64,000 nucleotides of DNA, from NCBI RefSeq assembly GCF_964275005.1, contig NC_092704.1, forward strand, positions 11,968,871 through 12,032,870, read 5' to 3'. The notes beneath the pieces are model-generated. The model was not told the origin of the DNA. It worked only from the letters and a program-made list of their open reading frames with translations, and did no database searches. Positions 54,016 to 64,000 of this stretch are shown here, one piece after another. Origin of the DNA: Diadema setosum. Lineage: Eukaryota > Echinodermata > Echinoidea > Diadematoida > Diadematidae. A program made the translations under genes and the position numbers. Every line of letters begins with the position of its first letter. The stretch's first letter is position 1.

Positions 54016-54854
54016 GGATATGCATGACTATTTCTGTTGTACTAAAAAAGTGAGAGAAAAAGAAATGTTGTAAGCATGAAAAACAGTGTACTTAAAGGGA
54101 TCGTATAGTTTTGGTTGAGACGTAAATTCAGGTTTCTACCCTTTTTTGTGAGATAATGAGAAACTTCTTATGAAATATGAAAGAGCATGTAATTCTATGA
54201 GGAATTTAACATTCATTTGTTGAAAATTGGTTTTGAAATGGCTGAGACATCCAAAAAAAAAAAAGAGCAATTCTAACAAAGTGTGGGACCCACACTTCAT
54301 TACGATCGCTTTGTTTTACTTTGTTTTTGGATGTTTCAGTCATTCCAAACCCGATTTTCATCAAATAAGCTTTGAATTCCTCTTAAAATGGTATGCTCTG
54401 TACTATATCATAAGTGTTTTCTCGGTATCTCGCAAAAAGTTAAAGGCCCAATTCTCATCTCCACCAATACTGTCCATCCCTTTAACAATATTGTTATTGA
54501 AGATTGAAAAAAATATGTCTTATTCAAAATCTTTTGACTGCTGAAGTAAAGGATCAGCAATTTGTATGAATTCTAACAACTTTTTGGTTTTGTGAAATCA
54601 AAATATTGTTCGGTTTGAATTTATTACATTCCGCTATATGAGACTGCAATATGATATGCAGGTTGATAATAGAAGGTAACGAGAAGGTAACAAAACATTA
54701 AGAATTATTTTTGAGACAAAAGATCTTTAACTGCATACAATATTCTTATACCTGTACGTTTTTGTTACCTAGTTACCTACTCCATTGCAGCTTACAATGA
54801 TAACCGATAGCCACTCCTAAAATTTGATAAAAGAAATATTGATTGTATCTCACA

Positions 54855-56960
54855 AAATCAATTCAATTTAATTCAATTCGTTTATTTCCATTTCAAATCA
54901 CAAAAGACAATATTTACCATCCAGTGTTACAGATGAAACATAAAAACAATCACAGATAAAAAACCACAACAACGACATCAAAATTACAGTCATAATTGTA
55001 ACAGATTACAACATGCAAAAAGTGAAATGGAAAAAGCCAAAAAAGGCCTGTATGCGTGCGTACACCGTTGTTAAAAATAATGTAAAATTGGAATCTAAGT
55101 TATTTTCAGAGATCATAAATCAGTTTTGTACAGAAGATACACAAAATAACAAAACAAAAAACAGAAAGTTGTCTTTTATTCTGCTTCTTAAACAAATAAT
55201 TATTTTGCTGACTATAATTATCTGGGTTTATTGCATTGAAAAAAAATCCTGCATGACGAAGAGTTTGCTTTAATTTCGTACTAAGACATTTCCATTGATG
55301 AACTGTATTGCATTGGCAGTATTGTATTTTGAGTGTGTATATTTGAGTTTAATGTGAACATATTCATGATGTGAGGAGAGAGTGTATCTGTGTGGAAACG
55401 TTGCATCAAGGAAGTTATTTGAAATTTATTTATATCATAAAACTTGAGTGTTTTCAATCGTTTACATAACTGAGACGTGTGAGCTAAATTTGGAGATTTT
55501 GTAACATGACTTTTTTGCTTTTTTTTTGTAATTCAAATAACTTATTAAGTCTGGAATTAAACGTGTTTCCCGATATAACATTACAATACAACAAATGAGG
55601 TAAAATGAAATAATTGCTAAGAGAAAATAAGACAGAGGATGGTATTAAATCAAACTTCAAACGATTTAAAACACTACAAACTCCGCACCTTTTCTACATA
55701 CATTTGCTATATGTTCACGCCAGTCAATATTTTTATCCAAAAAATACCTAAAAACTGAACTGATTTACATTGAGTAATGGGCTTTCCATATATTTTTATG
55801 TCATTTGTAAATTGCACATTTCCCTTCTTCTTTTGAAATAACATATTTTTATCTACATTTAAAGACAGTTTATTGCACTGAAACCAAATCACTATTCTAA
55901 ACACATTATTATTTACAATATCACATACAATATCTATATTACTATGTGAGGCAAGCATGGTAGTGTCATCAGCATACAAAATGAAATTAAAATTACGGCA
56001 ATAATTAACAATATCATTGATATAAAGCAAAAAAAAAAAAAAAAAGAGCAAAGGCTCTAAACTCGACCCATGTTTAACCCCGGTGCAAACCGTTTTAAAA
56101 TCAGAAACAGAATCAAAAACAGAATATTGCATTCTGCCAGAGAAATAAGACTCAAACCACTTCAAACAAATACCTCTAATACCATAATACTCTAACTTCT
56201 TTAATAAAATAAAAATGAAATAAAATGAGAAAGAGAATCAAAAGCCTTTAAAGGTCCATAAATATTCCAAATGCACTTTTGTTCACATTTTTCATTATTA
56301 ATATTTTTTTTTTTGTATTTCAACAATCGCCATTTCAATTGAAAAGAATTTTCGGAAACCATACTAGCTCGGATATAAAACATTTTTGGAAAATAAAAAC
56401 TTGCAAAATCTATTATACATTACCCTTTTCGAGGATTTTAGAAAAGCAAGGTTAAACTAAAATGGGTCGATAATTACTAAAAACTTGGGGATCACCTTTT
56501 TTAAAAAACGGAAATCACTTTTGTTATTTTCAGCTTATCATGTACAGTACCGTTAAAAAAGATTGATTAAAAACATACATTAATGGTTCAATTATTGCAT
56601 CGATTACCCCTTTAACTACTTCACCATCAACATCACCAAATCCTGAACTTTTCCCGGATTACATTTCTGCACATATATCCAGGATTTCCTTTTTTTGTGA
56701 CAGGCTTCAAAAACGAACTTTCACTAATGGGTGTATTCACGTATTCAGAGAAAGCATATTCATTTTCAGAAAAAATTATCAGTCATTTTAAACCAATATC
56801 AACCAAATATTCATTAATATTATTTGCTTTTACATTAGGGTCATAAACCCTTTATATAATATTTTCACATATATCTTAAATGCATTAAGTTTGCTTACTT
56901 TGTTTCTGTCCAAGTACATCATTTATTAACGACCATCTCTTTTTTAGATTATTCTTTACA
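54855..56960 (-). mobile_element. Decayed CR1/Jockey-group LINE with reverse transcriptase
   Basis: Minus-strand pieces: KKGDPQVFSNYRPI (about 56500), KAFDSLSH (about 56240), then the frame 56165-55707 with MKWFESYFSGRMQYSVFDS, TGVKHGSSLEPLLF, YINDI and FILYADDT (catalytic YADD kept), and CKSVQFLGI. Frameshifts separate the pieces. The 3' end at about 54858 has an AATTG pentamer tail. Confidence 0.8.
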
Positions 56961-56982
56961 AATGAAAACTTCTTATAATAAT

Positions 56983-57678
56983 AATGTGACCCTGCACCTC
57001 AAAACAAACAAAAAGTCGCCAGACATGAATTTTTAGTTAAGACCATATTCTGACAGAGCAGACTTTAAGCTTTAAAATAATGTATAACTTAAATCAAATG
57101 GACTCTCCTAACCTATCTAAATATTGGAAAGAAAGCACAAACTTAGGAAAAAAGTGAACTGAGAAAAGAGGCTCTGAAGTACAGTGTCTATTCAAGCGCT
57201 TAATCTTTACCAAACCGTGCAGGCTGTTCGATGAATGGGACAAAAAACAGGAAGTAAACCACCAGAGTAACAACAATGAAGGGATTATCAGCTTAAACTG
57301 AAATTAAGAATGCCTCATCAACACATTCTGTCCATAATTAATGCCTTACTTTCAAAGCAGTAGCACTATCCTTTCAAAAGTTATTAGAGTTGAAAGTGAA
57401 GAGTGTGGACAAGGTTTTTCAGAAATGAAAAAGGGATTCTAAAGACACACCTAATCACACTATTCCACCAAAAATGTTCGAGATAAACTGCTAAAAAAAC
57501 ACACTTTCCTGCCCGTTTTATGATACCAAATTTTAGCATAACGTAAAAGAAGACCCGCTCTTTCAGAAAATATGAAAAAGTCAAGTTCGGCTAGGTTGAA
57601 CCATTTCGCTTATTTTCAGTCCTCACGCAAAATCAGTGTGTGCGACTTTATGTTCGTTTTGAGGTGCACGGTCACATA
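56983..57678 (-). mobile_element. TIR element family TGTGACC, copy D (inverted, both ends present)
   Basis: The ends aatgtgaccctgcacctcaa and ttgaggtgcacggtcacat are inverted over 696 bp. The body is the reverse complement of copies A-C. It has no transposase, so it is non-autonomous. Confidence 0.87.
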
Positions 57679-57689
57679 TGATCTTTTCG

Positions 57690-58434
57690 CTCGACGTAAA
57701 CACGAGTTCAATTCATTACATTTTTTTTATACATTACTTTGGGGTTATTTTTTTTTTTCAGTCGGGTTTATCTTATATTGTTTAAAAAGCCTATTTTTCT
57801 TTCGTATATCTTTCAGAATAGCAAATGTAACCCATGGTTTCCTTATTATACATTTCCGTTTACTTTTTTTTCACCTTAAAAATACCTTTTTCATACTCCG
57901 CACAAAAAAAAAAATCCAGCAAAGCATTACATGCATCAATACAGAGAGATTCACGCCCTTCACATTCTTGCATCGGTTTACAGACCCTGTACTTCAAATC
58001 TTTCCTGATAAACATTGCAACGCCCCTTCCTCTACCTGAAGACCTTTACAGAGTGTATAAAATCATACCCGTCAATATCAAAAGAAAGCGGCATGCCAGG
58101 AGATATCCATGTTTCGGATATGCCGATTATAGAAAATGAAAAATCAAGACACGCAAGAAAGCCGCAAACTTTATCAATTCAATTCAATTGAATTGAATTG
58201 AATTCAATTCTTACTTCATTTTTCGACAAGAACATTATAGACATCACTCTTTGGGGTAACAGAAAATAAGGTGCTTAAAACTTGGGGATGACGCACTTTG
58301 TCATACTATCATAGCTTCTTATGGGATTGTTCTAATATTGTTCAAATCATTTTTTTTTTTGGTAGTATTTTTATTTTCATTTCTGGGGAAAAAAGATGGA
58401 AATTTCATGAAGCAAAAGTTACCATCGAGCCGTG

Positions 58435-58473
<39 letters not shown>

Positions 58474-58640
58474 TGTCTGTGTACCTAACAGAAACTAAGA
58501 GTCGGTAAGAAATAAACAAGATAAGACATGACGGAAAGAGTATACAATAGTGAAATCTTGTACTAATGATACATTGCAATAAATACTGGAATAATTGAAA
58601 GAGTATAAACAAACCGTTAACCGATTGAAGCAAGTCTACA
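57690..58640. other. No gene recognised
   Basis: The stretch holds T-rich sequence, a ttcaattcaattgaattgaa palindromic pentamer run at 58175-58212 and a (GT)n run at 58437-58471. The 155-aa frame at 57572-58039 is rich in Phe/Leu from T runs and has no recognised domain. Confidence 0.5.
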
Positions 58641-58704
58641 AGTCACCTTCAAGACGTTCAAGATGAACCTAGAATTAATTTGCTTCATTAATTCTATTCC
58701 AACT

Positions 58705-58930
58705 CATAATAGACCAAATACGAATTTGATGATATAAATTGGTGTTAGACCAAAAATAGACCAAATGGCTATTATTAGACGAATTGACTGTAGACCAAAT
58801 AGTAATTAAACCAAATAACAATTAGACCAAACAGTAAATTGACGAAATGATGACTAGACCAACTGGTTATTAGACCAACTGATATTAAACAGTCTATTAG
58901 ACCAACTGGCTGTAGACCAAGTGGTAATAG
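58705..58930. repeat. Degenerate minisatellite based on ttagaccaaatgg
   Basis: About eleven units of 15-20 bp (tagaccaaat, tagaccaactgg, tgtagaccaagtgg) occur in one orientation. No coding potential. Confidence 0.75.
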
Positions 58931-59235
58931 AGTGTAAACCGATCGGGACGATAGCCTCTTTGAAATGGTTGTTTGAAGGTTAAATATAAATTCAAAACTC
59001 GTCTTTTAATATTACACGAGAAAAAGTACCAACGCACCCTTTCGGCAAAACCGGGGGGCGAAATTATTTTTCCCACATAAGTTCCGGACCCCAAGTCTAC
59101 ATGATATGAATATTCATGACTTACGTCTTCGGAATAAGAGTACGCATGCGCGTGGAATTAATGGTTTGTTTTTTTTTTTTATTGCGGCGAGGAAAAGAGA
59201 AAATGAATAAGAGTATACGCATGAGTACAACTGCC

Positions 59236-59560
59236 CCCCCCCCCACGGAAGAAAGCAGTAACTGCATAACTGCTGAGCTGAGATAAATGCGATTTTGTGT
59301 TTTTTGCAGATTCTTTAAAAACACAGAAACATTCTAAAATAATTTTGTGGTATGATTATGCACCATACCTAGTTGTCCAACAATACCTAGGAAAAAAATA
59401 TGTTTCCATTTTTAAAAAAAATGTTATTTAGGAAAATGCAGTTACTGCGGTGGCTCACCCTTGTTTCTGGGTAGTTTCCCCACGGAAAAAAGCAGTAACT
59501 GCAGAAGGCCAGGAGTCTGCTGTTTTCCCCATGGAAAAAAAGCAGTAACTGCACATGTCA
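59236..59560. repeat. gcagtaactgca palindromic repeats
   Basis: The motif cccacggaaaaaagcagtaactgca recurs near 59236, 59470 and 59520, with the inverse gcagttactgc at about 59431. Confidence 0.65.
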
Positions 59561-59727
59561 CATGACCATAGGAGGAGAATTGTTACCACCACCAGGTTAT
59601 AAAGTTCTTCTACTTTCTGGTTAGTCTAGATCTATAAGATCTAGGACCTAACGCTAGACCTAGACTAGGTCTTGTCGATTGAATGGCATTCTGTGTAAAA
59701 ATAAGGTACATGTAGGCCTACCCTAAT

Positions 59728-59892
59728 AGACGTTATGCATTGACGTCATCACTCGCTTGACAACCTCTCGCGACGCCATCTTAGAGGGCAAGCGAAGTCC
59801 TTGACATCGCAGAGGCGTGCAGCTAGTTATGTGCTTTTCCTATGCGCGCTAGCGGCGATCGCCTCACTCGCCGCCAGTCCCTAGGCTAGTGG

Positions 59893-59931
<39 letters not shown>

Positions 59932-60507
59932 ATAAAACAAGTTTGACATGACATGACACATTGTGCAGCAATATTTGGGGAATTTTCTCACATTGTGCAA
60001 TCGAAATACTCACAGTAACTACATAATTCCTAGGTTATATCGCATAAATTTGTATCCATAGCGCAACATCGCCGTTCGCTGAATGTATGTCGCCATTTTG
60101 AATTTCATTAACCAATCACATGTGAGGTACGTGTTTTAGTAAAAAAACACGTAGAATCTACCTCGCATGTGATTGGCTAACGGATTCGTAGGTTGATGAG
60201 CTGTTACGACCGCTGGTAGTTGCATCTTCTTTCATGAAAATTGTGCCAAAATGTTGGATATATCATTAACCTGGTGAGTGCAATGCATACATCAAATGTC
60301 GATTTTGCTATACAAGTTTGAATTTCCCGATCTAGGGCTGTAGATTACATGCAATAGAAAAGACAGTAAAAGAAACACCGATGTGGTGTGTAAATGCCCA
60401 TTTCCTCGCGTGTAAAAGCACGCTCTAGCAACGCATCGCTTGCCCTCTGAGGGAGGGCGCCCTTCAGTTAGTAAGACCGTGTGACGTCATATGCATAAGG
60501 TCTATTG
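59728..60507. mobile_element. Foldback/TIR element, 780 bp
   Basis: The ends taatagacgttatgcattga and atgcataaggtctattga, with tgacgtca and gagggcaagcga / tcgcttgccctc further in, are inverted. The centre holds a long T run (59899-59928) and an inner hairpin aatcacatgtgaggtac / gtagaatctacctcgcatgt. No transposase. Confidence 0.7.
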
Positions 60508-62322
60508 AACTTTGAAATGCCCGGCCTTGCCCCTGACACATGACCCTGGACTAGACAATAAAATATCAAGTCGCTTCTGTTACAAGTCATTTCTCCCCAG
60601 ATTTTCCTATTGCTATTGTTACGCCCTACTCAAGAATCTGGGCTGCTACCGACAGACAAAAGGGAGTTATGAACACCTGGACAGAACATTCCTGTGTATA
60701 GAAATCTGGCCTAGCAACAATACATTGCTGAAATCATACAGTGTCTGGCTGCCAGTGTGGAGCAGCACTGTGCTGGGGAAGCTACAGGTGTTTGCATAGA
60801 ACAATGTTAGTTGATTTAATACATAGGGGCAATACAACCACATGTCATACTGGCTTGATAGAAGCAACCTCAGTGGCTATGCAGCAGTTGCAGGGGCAGC
60901 AGTTAGACTGCAGGGTCTGCTGGAAAAGGCTTGAGCAGGCGATATGAGGTCGGATACCGGCAGTTTTTAGTCACCAAACTGTAAGTTAATAGTTTTATTA
61001 CGATATCCTCTTTTTTCCAAATATCAGTTATTATTTGAAAATGTATTCTACAAAGGAAAAGTGGTTTTGGTAAACCGACCACGTGTTATATTATGTGCAC
61101 AGCTTTTTGTAGTCTCTGGTATAGAGCAAGCTAGTTGAAAGCAGGTTGAATTATATACCGTCTGTGATAATAATATTATGTTGATGAAGTTATTGTCTGT
61201 GATAATGTGTAATGCAGAGAAGTTATCCCCCCCCCCCCCTCCTTGTTTAATAACACCGTTGCATGTGTAAGAGGATAATAGATTATACATGGTGGTTACT
61301 GGCGTAATGATTACTTTCAAGCAGAGTGCTGAAGTGCTTTTATGTTGATATTTGATATACGGAAAGGAGCATTATGAAGTAAGATAGATACCCAACCGAA
61401 GTCAAAATGGTTGTGTTCATATAATGTAGACTATAGATATGCGAAAATGTTTAACTCTTTTCTGTAGGCACCGAAGTGATAGCCGCGGTGTTAAATCAGT
61501 GTGGATAGGTGTTTACTGATATAAAATGGTAAGAGAGTAAGTAGTTTTTATGTTGTGGTAATTTCGTTACTGTACTCTGTAGATGGCGTTAACTTGGGTC
61601 ATTCGGGTGTACGTAGACAACCCGTGCACGCCGTGCAAAGATAACCCCAGCTCGTGACAATGTGTTCGGGCCTCTTCGGACAAGGAAGGAACCCGCCGTG
61701 TACTACACGTCCAATTGGAAACCGTCCCTTCGACCGAGGTCTTGCACTCCGTCTTCGCAGCGAACTGTTTCGCGTTCGACTTCGACGTTCACGGAGACAA
61801 CTTCAGCATGACAATACCAGGTTTTGTTTATCCCGAAAGGAACACTTTGGACTGTTAATATTCAAACCCCTAATTGTAGACTGTGCGCACAGGTAGTATA
61901 AACTGACGAGTTATCGCAAGTGTTGAGTTTAAGCAAAGAAGCTTATGCAAAACCATATCAGTAACCGGAGTAAAGTTTGGGCAATATTCATGGCCATATT
62001 GCAAAGCATTTGTTAAGTTTTCTCTATACTATGAATAGCTAGGAGATTGACATGAAGCCGGCGCTTAAGCATTACGTCGTTAGAGTGAGATTTGAGGTGT
62101 CATGATAAGCATTGACTGAACCGTGTGCATGGGCGTATGTGACGTGTCTGTGTGTTGTTTTGTTTCTTGTACCACCACCTTATTTGTATCTAATTTGAAA
62201 GACCGGAAATAAAGCTTATAATTTCCGGAATTATGGTGTTTTGTGCTTACTTTGTCTGAGTTCTGTATTCAAGGAGTCACACTGGACCAACAAGCAATCA
62301 CACGCTCTCACCGGCTGTGACA
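60508..62322 (+). mobile_element. Region containing the 5' LTR of a Ty3/Gypsy-type element (left border not found)
   Basis: The LTR ends at gctgtgaca (62322), directly followed by tt and a primer-binding-like site. An AATAAA lies at 62208-62213 and a TATAAAA at 61520-61526, a plausible promoter-to-polyA arrangement. The start could not be placed; it lies between 60508 and about 61500. The 3' LTR is outside the window. Confidence 0.55.
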
Positions 62323-62324
62323 TT

Positions 62325-62346
62325 TGGGGGCTTATTGTCCGGGAAT
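62325..62346 (+). promoter_or_regulatory. Primer-binding-like site (tRNA-Pro type)
   Basis: The sequence tgggggct followed by gtccgggaa, with a few extra bases between, resembles the tRNA-Pro primer site of many Ty3/Gypsy elements and retroviruses. It sits two bases after the LTR end. Confidence 0.5.
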
Positions 62347-62584
62347 TGTACTGCTTGAATGCATGGTTTCAGACATTGTACTCTCAATAGTTAAATCTGT
62401 ATGTAGTACGGTACAATTTGAAGAAGTGGTTGTTCTGTGACAATACAGACAAGACAAGTGGTTTCATTTGTTATGCCATATATTTGGTTGTGGTAGGCAG
62501 AATATTGTGTGGTTTACATTGTGATACATTTGCAGTTTACATTATTTTGTCAATCCCCTGGTTTTGGCTAAATATTGAGTTATC

Positions 62585-64000
62585 ATGGATTTCACTAAAC
62601 AACTGATGGATTTAGGTAAGGAAGTAGGCCTAACAGGCCAGGCTTTGTTAGATTTTGTGAATGAAAGGGAGAAAATAGCCATGGAAGACAGGGCAAAGGC
62701 AAGGGAGGATAGGCAGAAGGAACTTGAAATCCTTGAGAAACAGATAGCTCTAGAACAAGCTAAGAAGGAAAATGCGAACCCAATAGGAGAGAATGAACAA
62801 CGCCATAGTTTGACAAGATCACCCAAATTACCTCATTTCGTAGAAGGTAAGGACAATATTGACGCTTATTTAGAACGTTTTGAGAGATACGCGTCAAATC
62901 AGAATTGGCCAAGGTCGGCTTGGGCAATTAACTTAGGAGCCCTGTTGCAGGGAAGGGCACTAAAAGTGTACAGTAGACTAGGTGTAGATGATGCCCATGA
63001 TTATGTTGTCTTGAAAGAAGCTCTTTTGAAGAGATTTCAGATGTCGGCTAGCGATTTTCAGCGTAAATTTCGCACGGCTGAACCGCAGCCAGGTGAATCA
63101 CCTAGGCAGTTTGCAGTTAGACTAGAGCACTATTTTGATAGATGGCTAGATCTAACGAGTACGAGTAGGTCTTATGATAGTCTGAAGGACTTAGTGATAA
63201 GACAGCAATTCTTGGACCAATGTGGTCCTGGTATGTCAGTGTTCCTCAAGGAACGGACCCCACAGTCGGTCAAGGAAATAACGGAAATGGCCGACGTGTA
63301 TGTGAGTGCACATGGAGGCCAATTTAAGGTCACTCGTCAGAGTTACAAACAAAGTGCATCTGGCAGTAGGCCAGCGGATTCTCGCAAAGAGAAGTCGGGT
63401 TCACAGAAAACCCCGAGTAGCCCTTCTAATGTTAGTGGTAGAAGGCCCGTAGGACCTTGCTACATATGTGGTAAGAATGGGCATATTGCTAAGGACTGTT
63501 GGAGTAGGACAAAGTCCCATGCAAGTGTAGGCCTTGTAGGTGAAGAGTCAAGGCAAGCAAACCAGGAGGGTAGAAATAACGACAAACATAGTGAGAAAGA
63601 AATCAACAAGGAGGCTGATTGTCCCACATGTTCTAGTCGTCGTTCCACCCCATCAAAGCAGCCCGAGGGTGGCATGTTTCTAGTAACAGCATCAATGGAG
63701 TCAACGCAATCGCAGCCTCGCTTAGTGAATGTGGAGACTGAGAAGCGGCCGCAAATGTGCGCAGCATGCAAGGAAAATTTGCGCTCGCGTCTTCCGGTAC
63801 AGGAAGGTAGCATTGGGTCCCACAAGGCAAGCGTGCTTCGCGATACCGGTTGCTCAGGTGTTGTTGTTCGGAAGTCTCTTGTGAAAGCTCACCAAATGAC
63901 GGGTAAGTATAGGCAGTGTATTTTGATAGATGGTACTATTCGTTGGTATCCCACTGCCTTAGTTCACATACACACTCCATTCTTTAATGGAGATGTAGAA
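62585..64000 (+). mobile_element. Ty3/Gypsy-type gag and protease region, open to window end
   Basis: An open frame starts at ATG 62585 (MDFTKQLMDLGKEV) and runs without interruption for 472 codons to the window edge. Parts in order: charged coiled-coil-like N-terminus (about residues 25-65), a retrotransposon gag core (YLERFERYASNQNWP, LLQGRALKVYSRLG, FLDQCGPGMSVFLKE), a CCHC zinc knuckle (CYICGKNGHIAKDC, about 290-305) and an aspartic protease start with the DTG triad (LRDTGCSG, about 420). The visible part looks whole, suggesting a young copy; reverse transcriptase and integrase would lie beyond the window. Confidence 0.85.

Noticed and set aside
57572-58039. 155-aa plus-strand frame as a gene
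   Set aside because: It starts inside TIR element copy D and is dominated by Phe/Leu from T runs. No splice or domain support.
61654-61896. 80-aa Arg-rich plus-strand frame as a host gene
   Set aside because: It lies in the region upstream of the primer-binding site that probably belongs to the LTR, and it has no recognised domain.

Overview
This is a eukaryotic genomic window: canonical GT-AG introns, short exons scattered in AT-rich DNA, LINEs, foldback/MITE elements, microsatellites and part of an LTR element. No bacterial features are present. The host gene is a vWF/gel-forming-mucin/SCO-spondin type protein, and the DNA is full of foldback elements whose arms are built from minisatellites, as described for the TU elements of sea urchins. 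An echinoderm (sea urchin-like) or another invertebrate deuterostome is therefore the best guess; this is inference, not proof.

Host gene. One large gene lies on the minus strand. It starts at a signal-peptide exon (ATG at 41684) and runs off the left end of the window (last exon seen 340-275). Twenty coding exons were assembled by hand from splice sites and reading phase. Every junction is phase-compatible, giving 2965 coding bases (about 988 residues, open at the 3' end). The order is signal peptide, short EMI-like Cys-rich segment (CCEGW), six-Cys sushi/CCP domain, VWD1-C8-TIL-E, VWD2-C8-TIL-E, TIL'-E', then the start of VWD3. This is the D1-D2-D'-D3 assembly of von Willebrand factor, gel-forming mucins, SCO-spondin and hemocytin-like proteins. 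In both VWD1 and VWD2 the first Cys of the CGLC motif is replaced (YGLC, WGLC).

Introns and repeats. Intron 7 (22289-14726) carries a Tx1/L1-like LINE on the minus strand with an unbroken 1261-aa EN-RT ORF2 and a 5' region containing internal repeats. Intron 9 carries two adjacent foldback elements: a 2.1 kb one and one with two 448-bp near-identical arms around a spacer holding a 20-bp periodic repeat. Intron 2 (40081-26091) is about 14 kb and filled with foldbacks, including an inverted pair of 29-bp minisatellite arrays and a GC-rich foldback with a second MITE nested in it. Intron 2 also holds weak evidence for a second minus-strand gene (exons near 37033-36860 and 35841-35664). Intron 1 holds a truncated CR1/L2-group LINE.

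Right part (41.7-64 kb). No confident host gene is seen. There are four copies of one TIR element (one carrying a multi-hairpin insertion, another carrying a 481-bp MITE), a 350-bp tandem duplication, two further CR1/L2-group LINE fragments, several minisatellites, and a weak candidate plus-strand exon at 46716-46903. From about 62.3 kb to the end lies the 5' part of a Ty3/Gypsy-type LTR element: LTR end, tRNA-Pro-like primer site, gag with zinc knuckle, and protease start. It is open through the window end.
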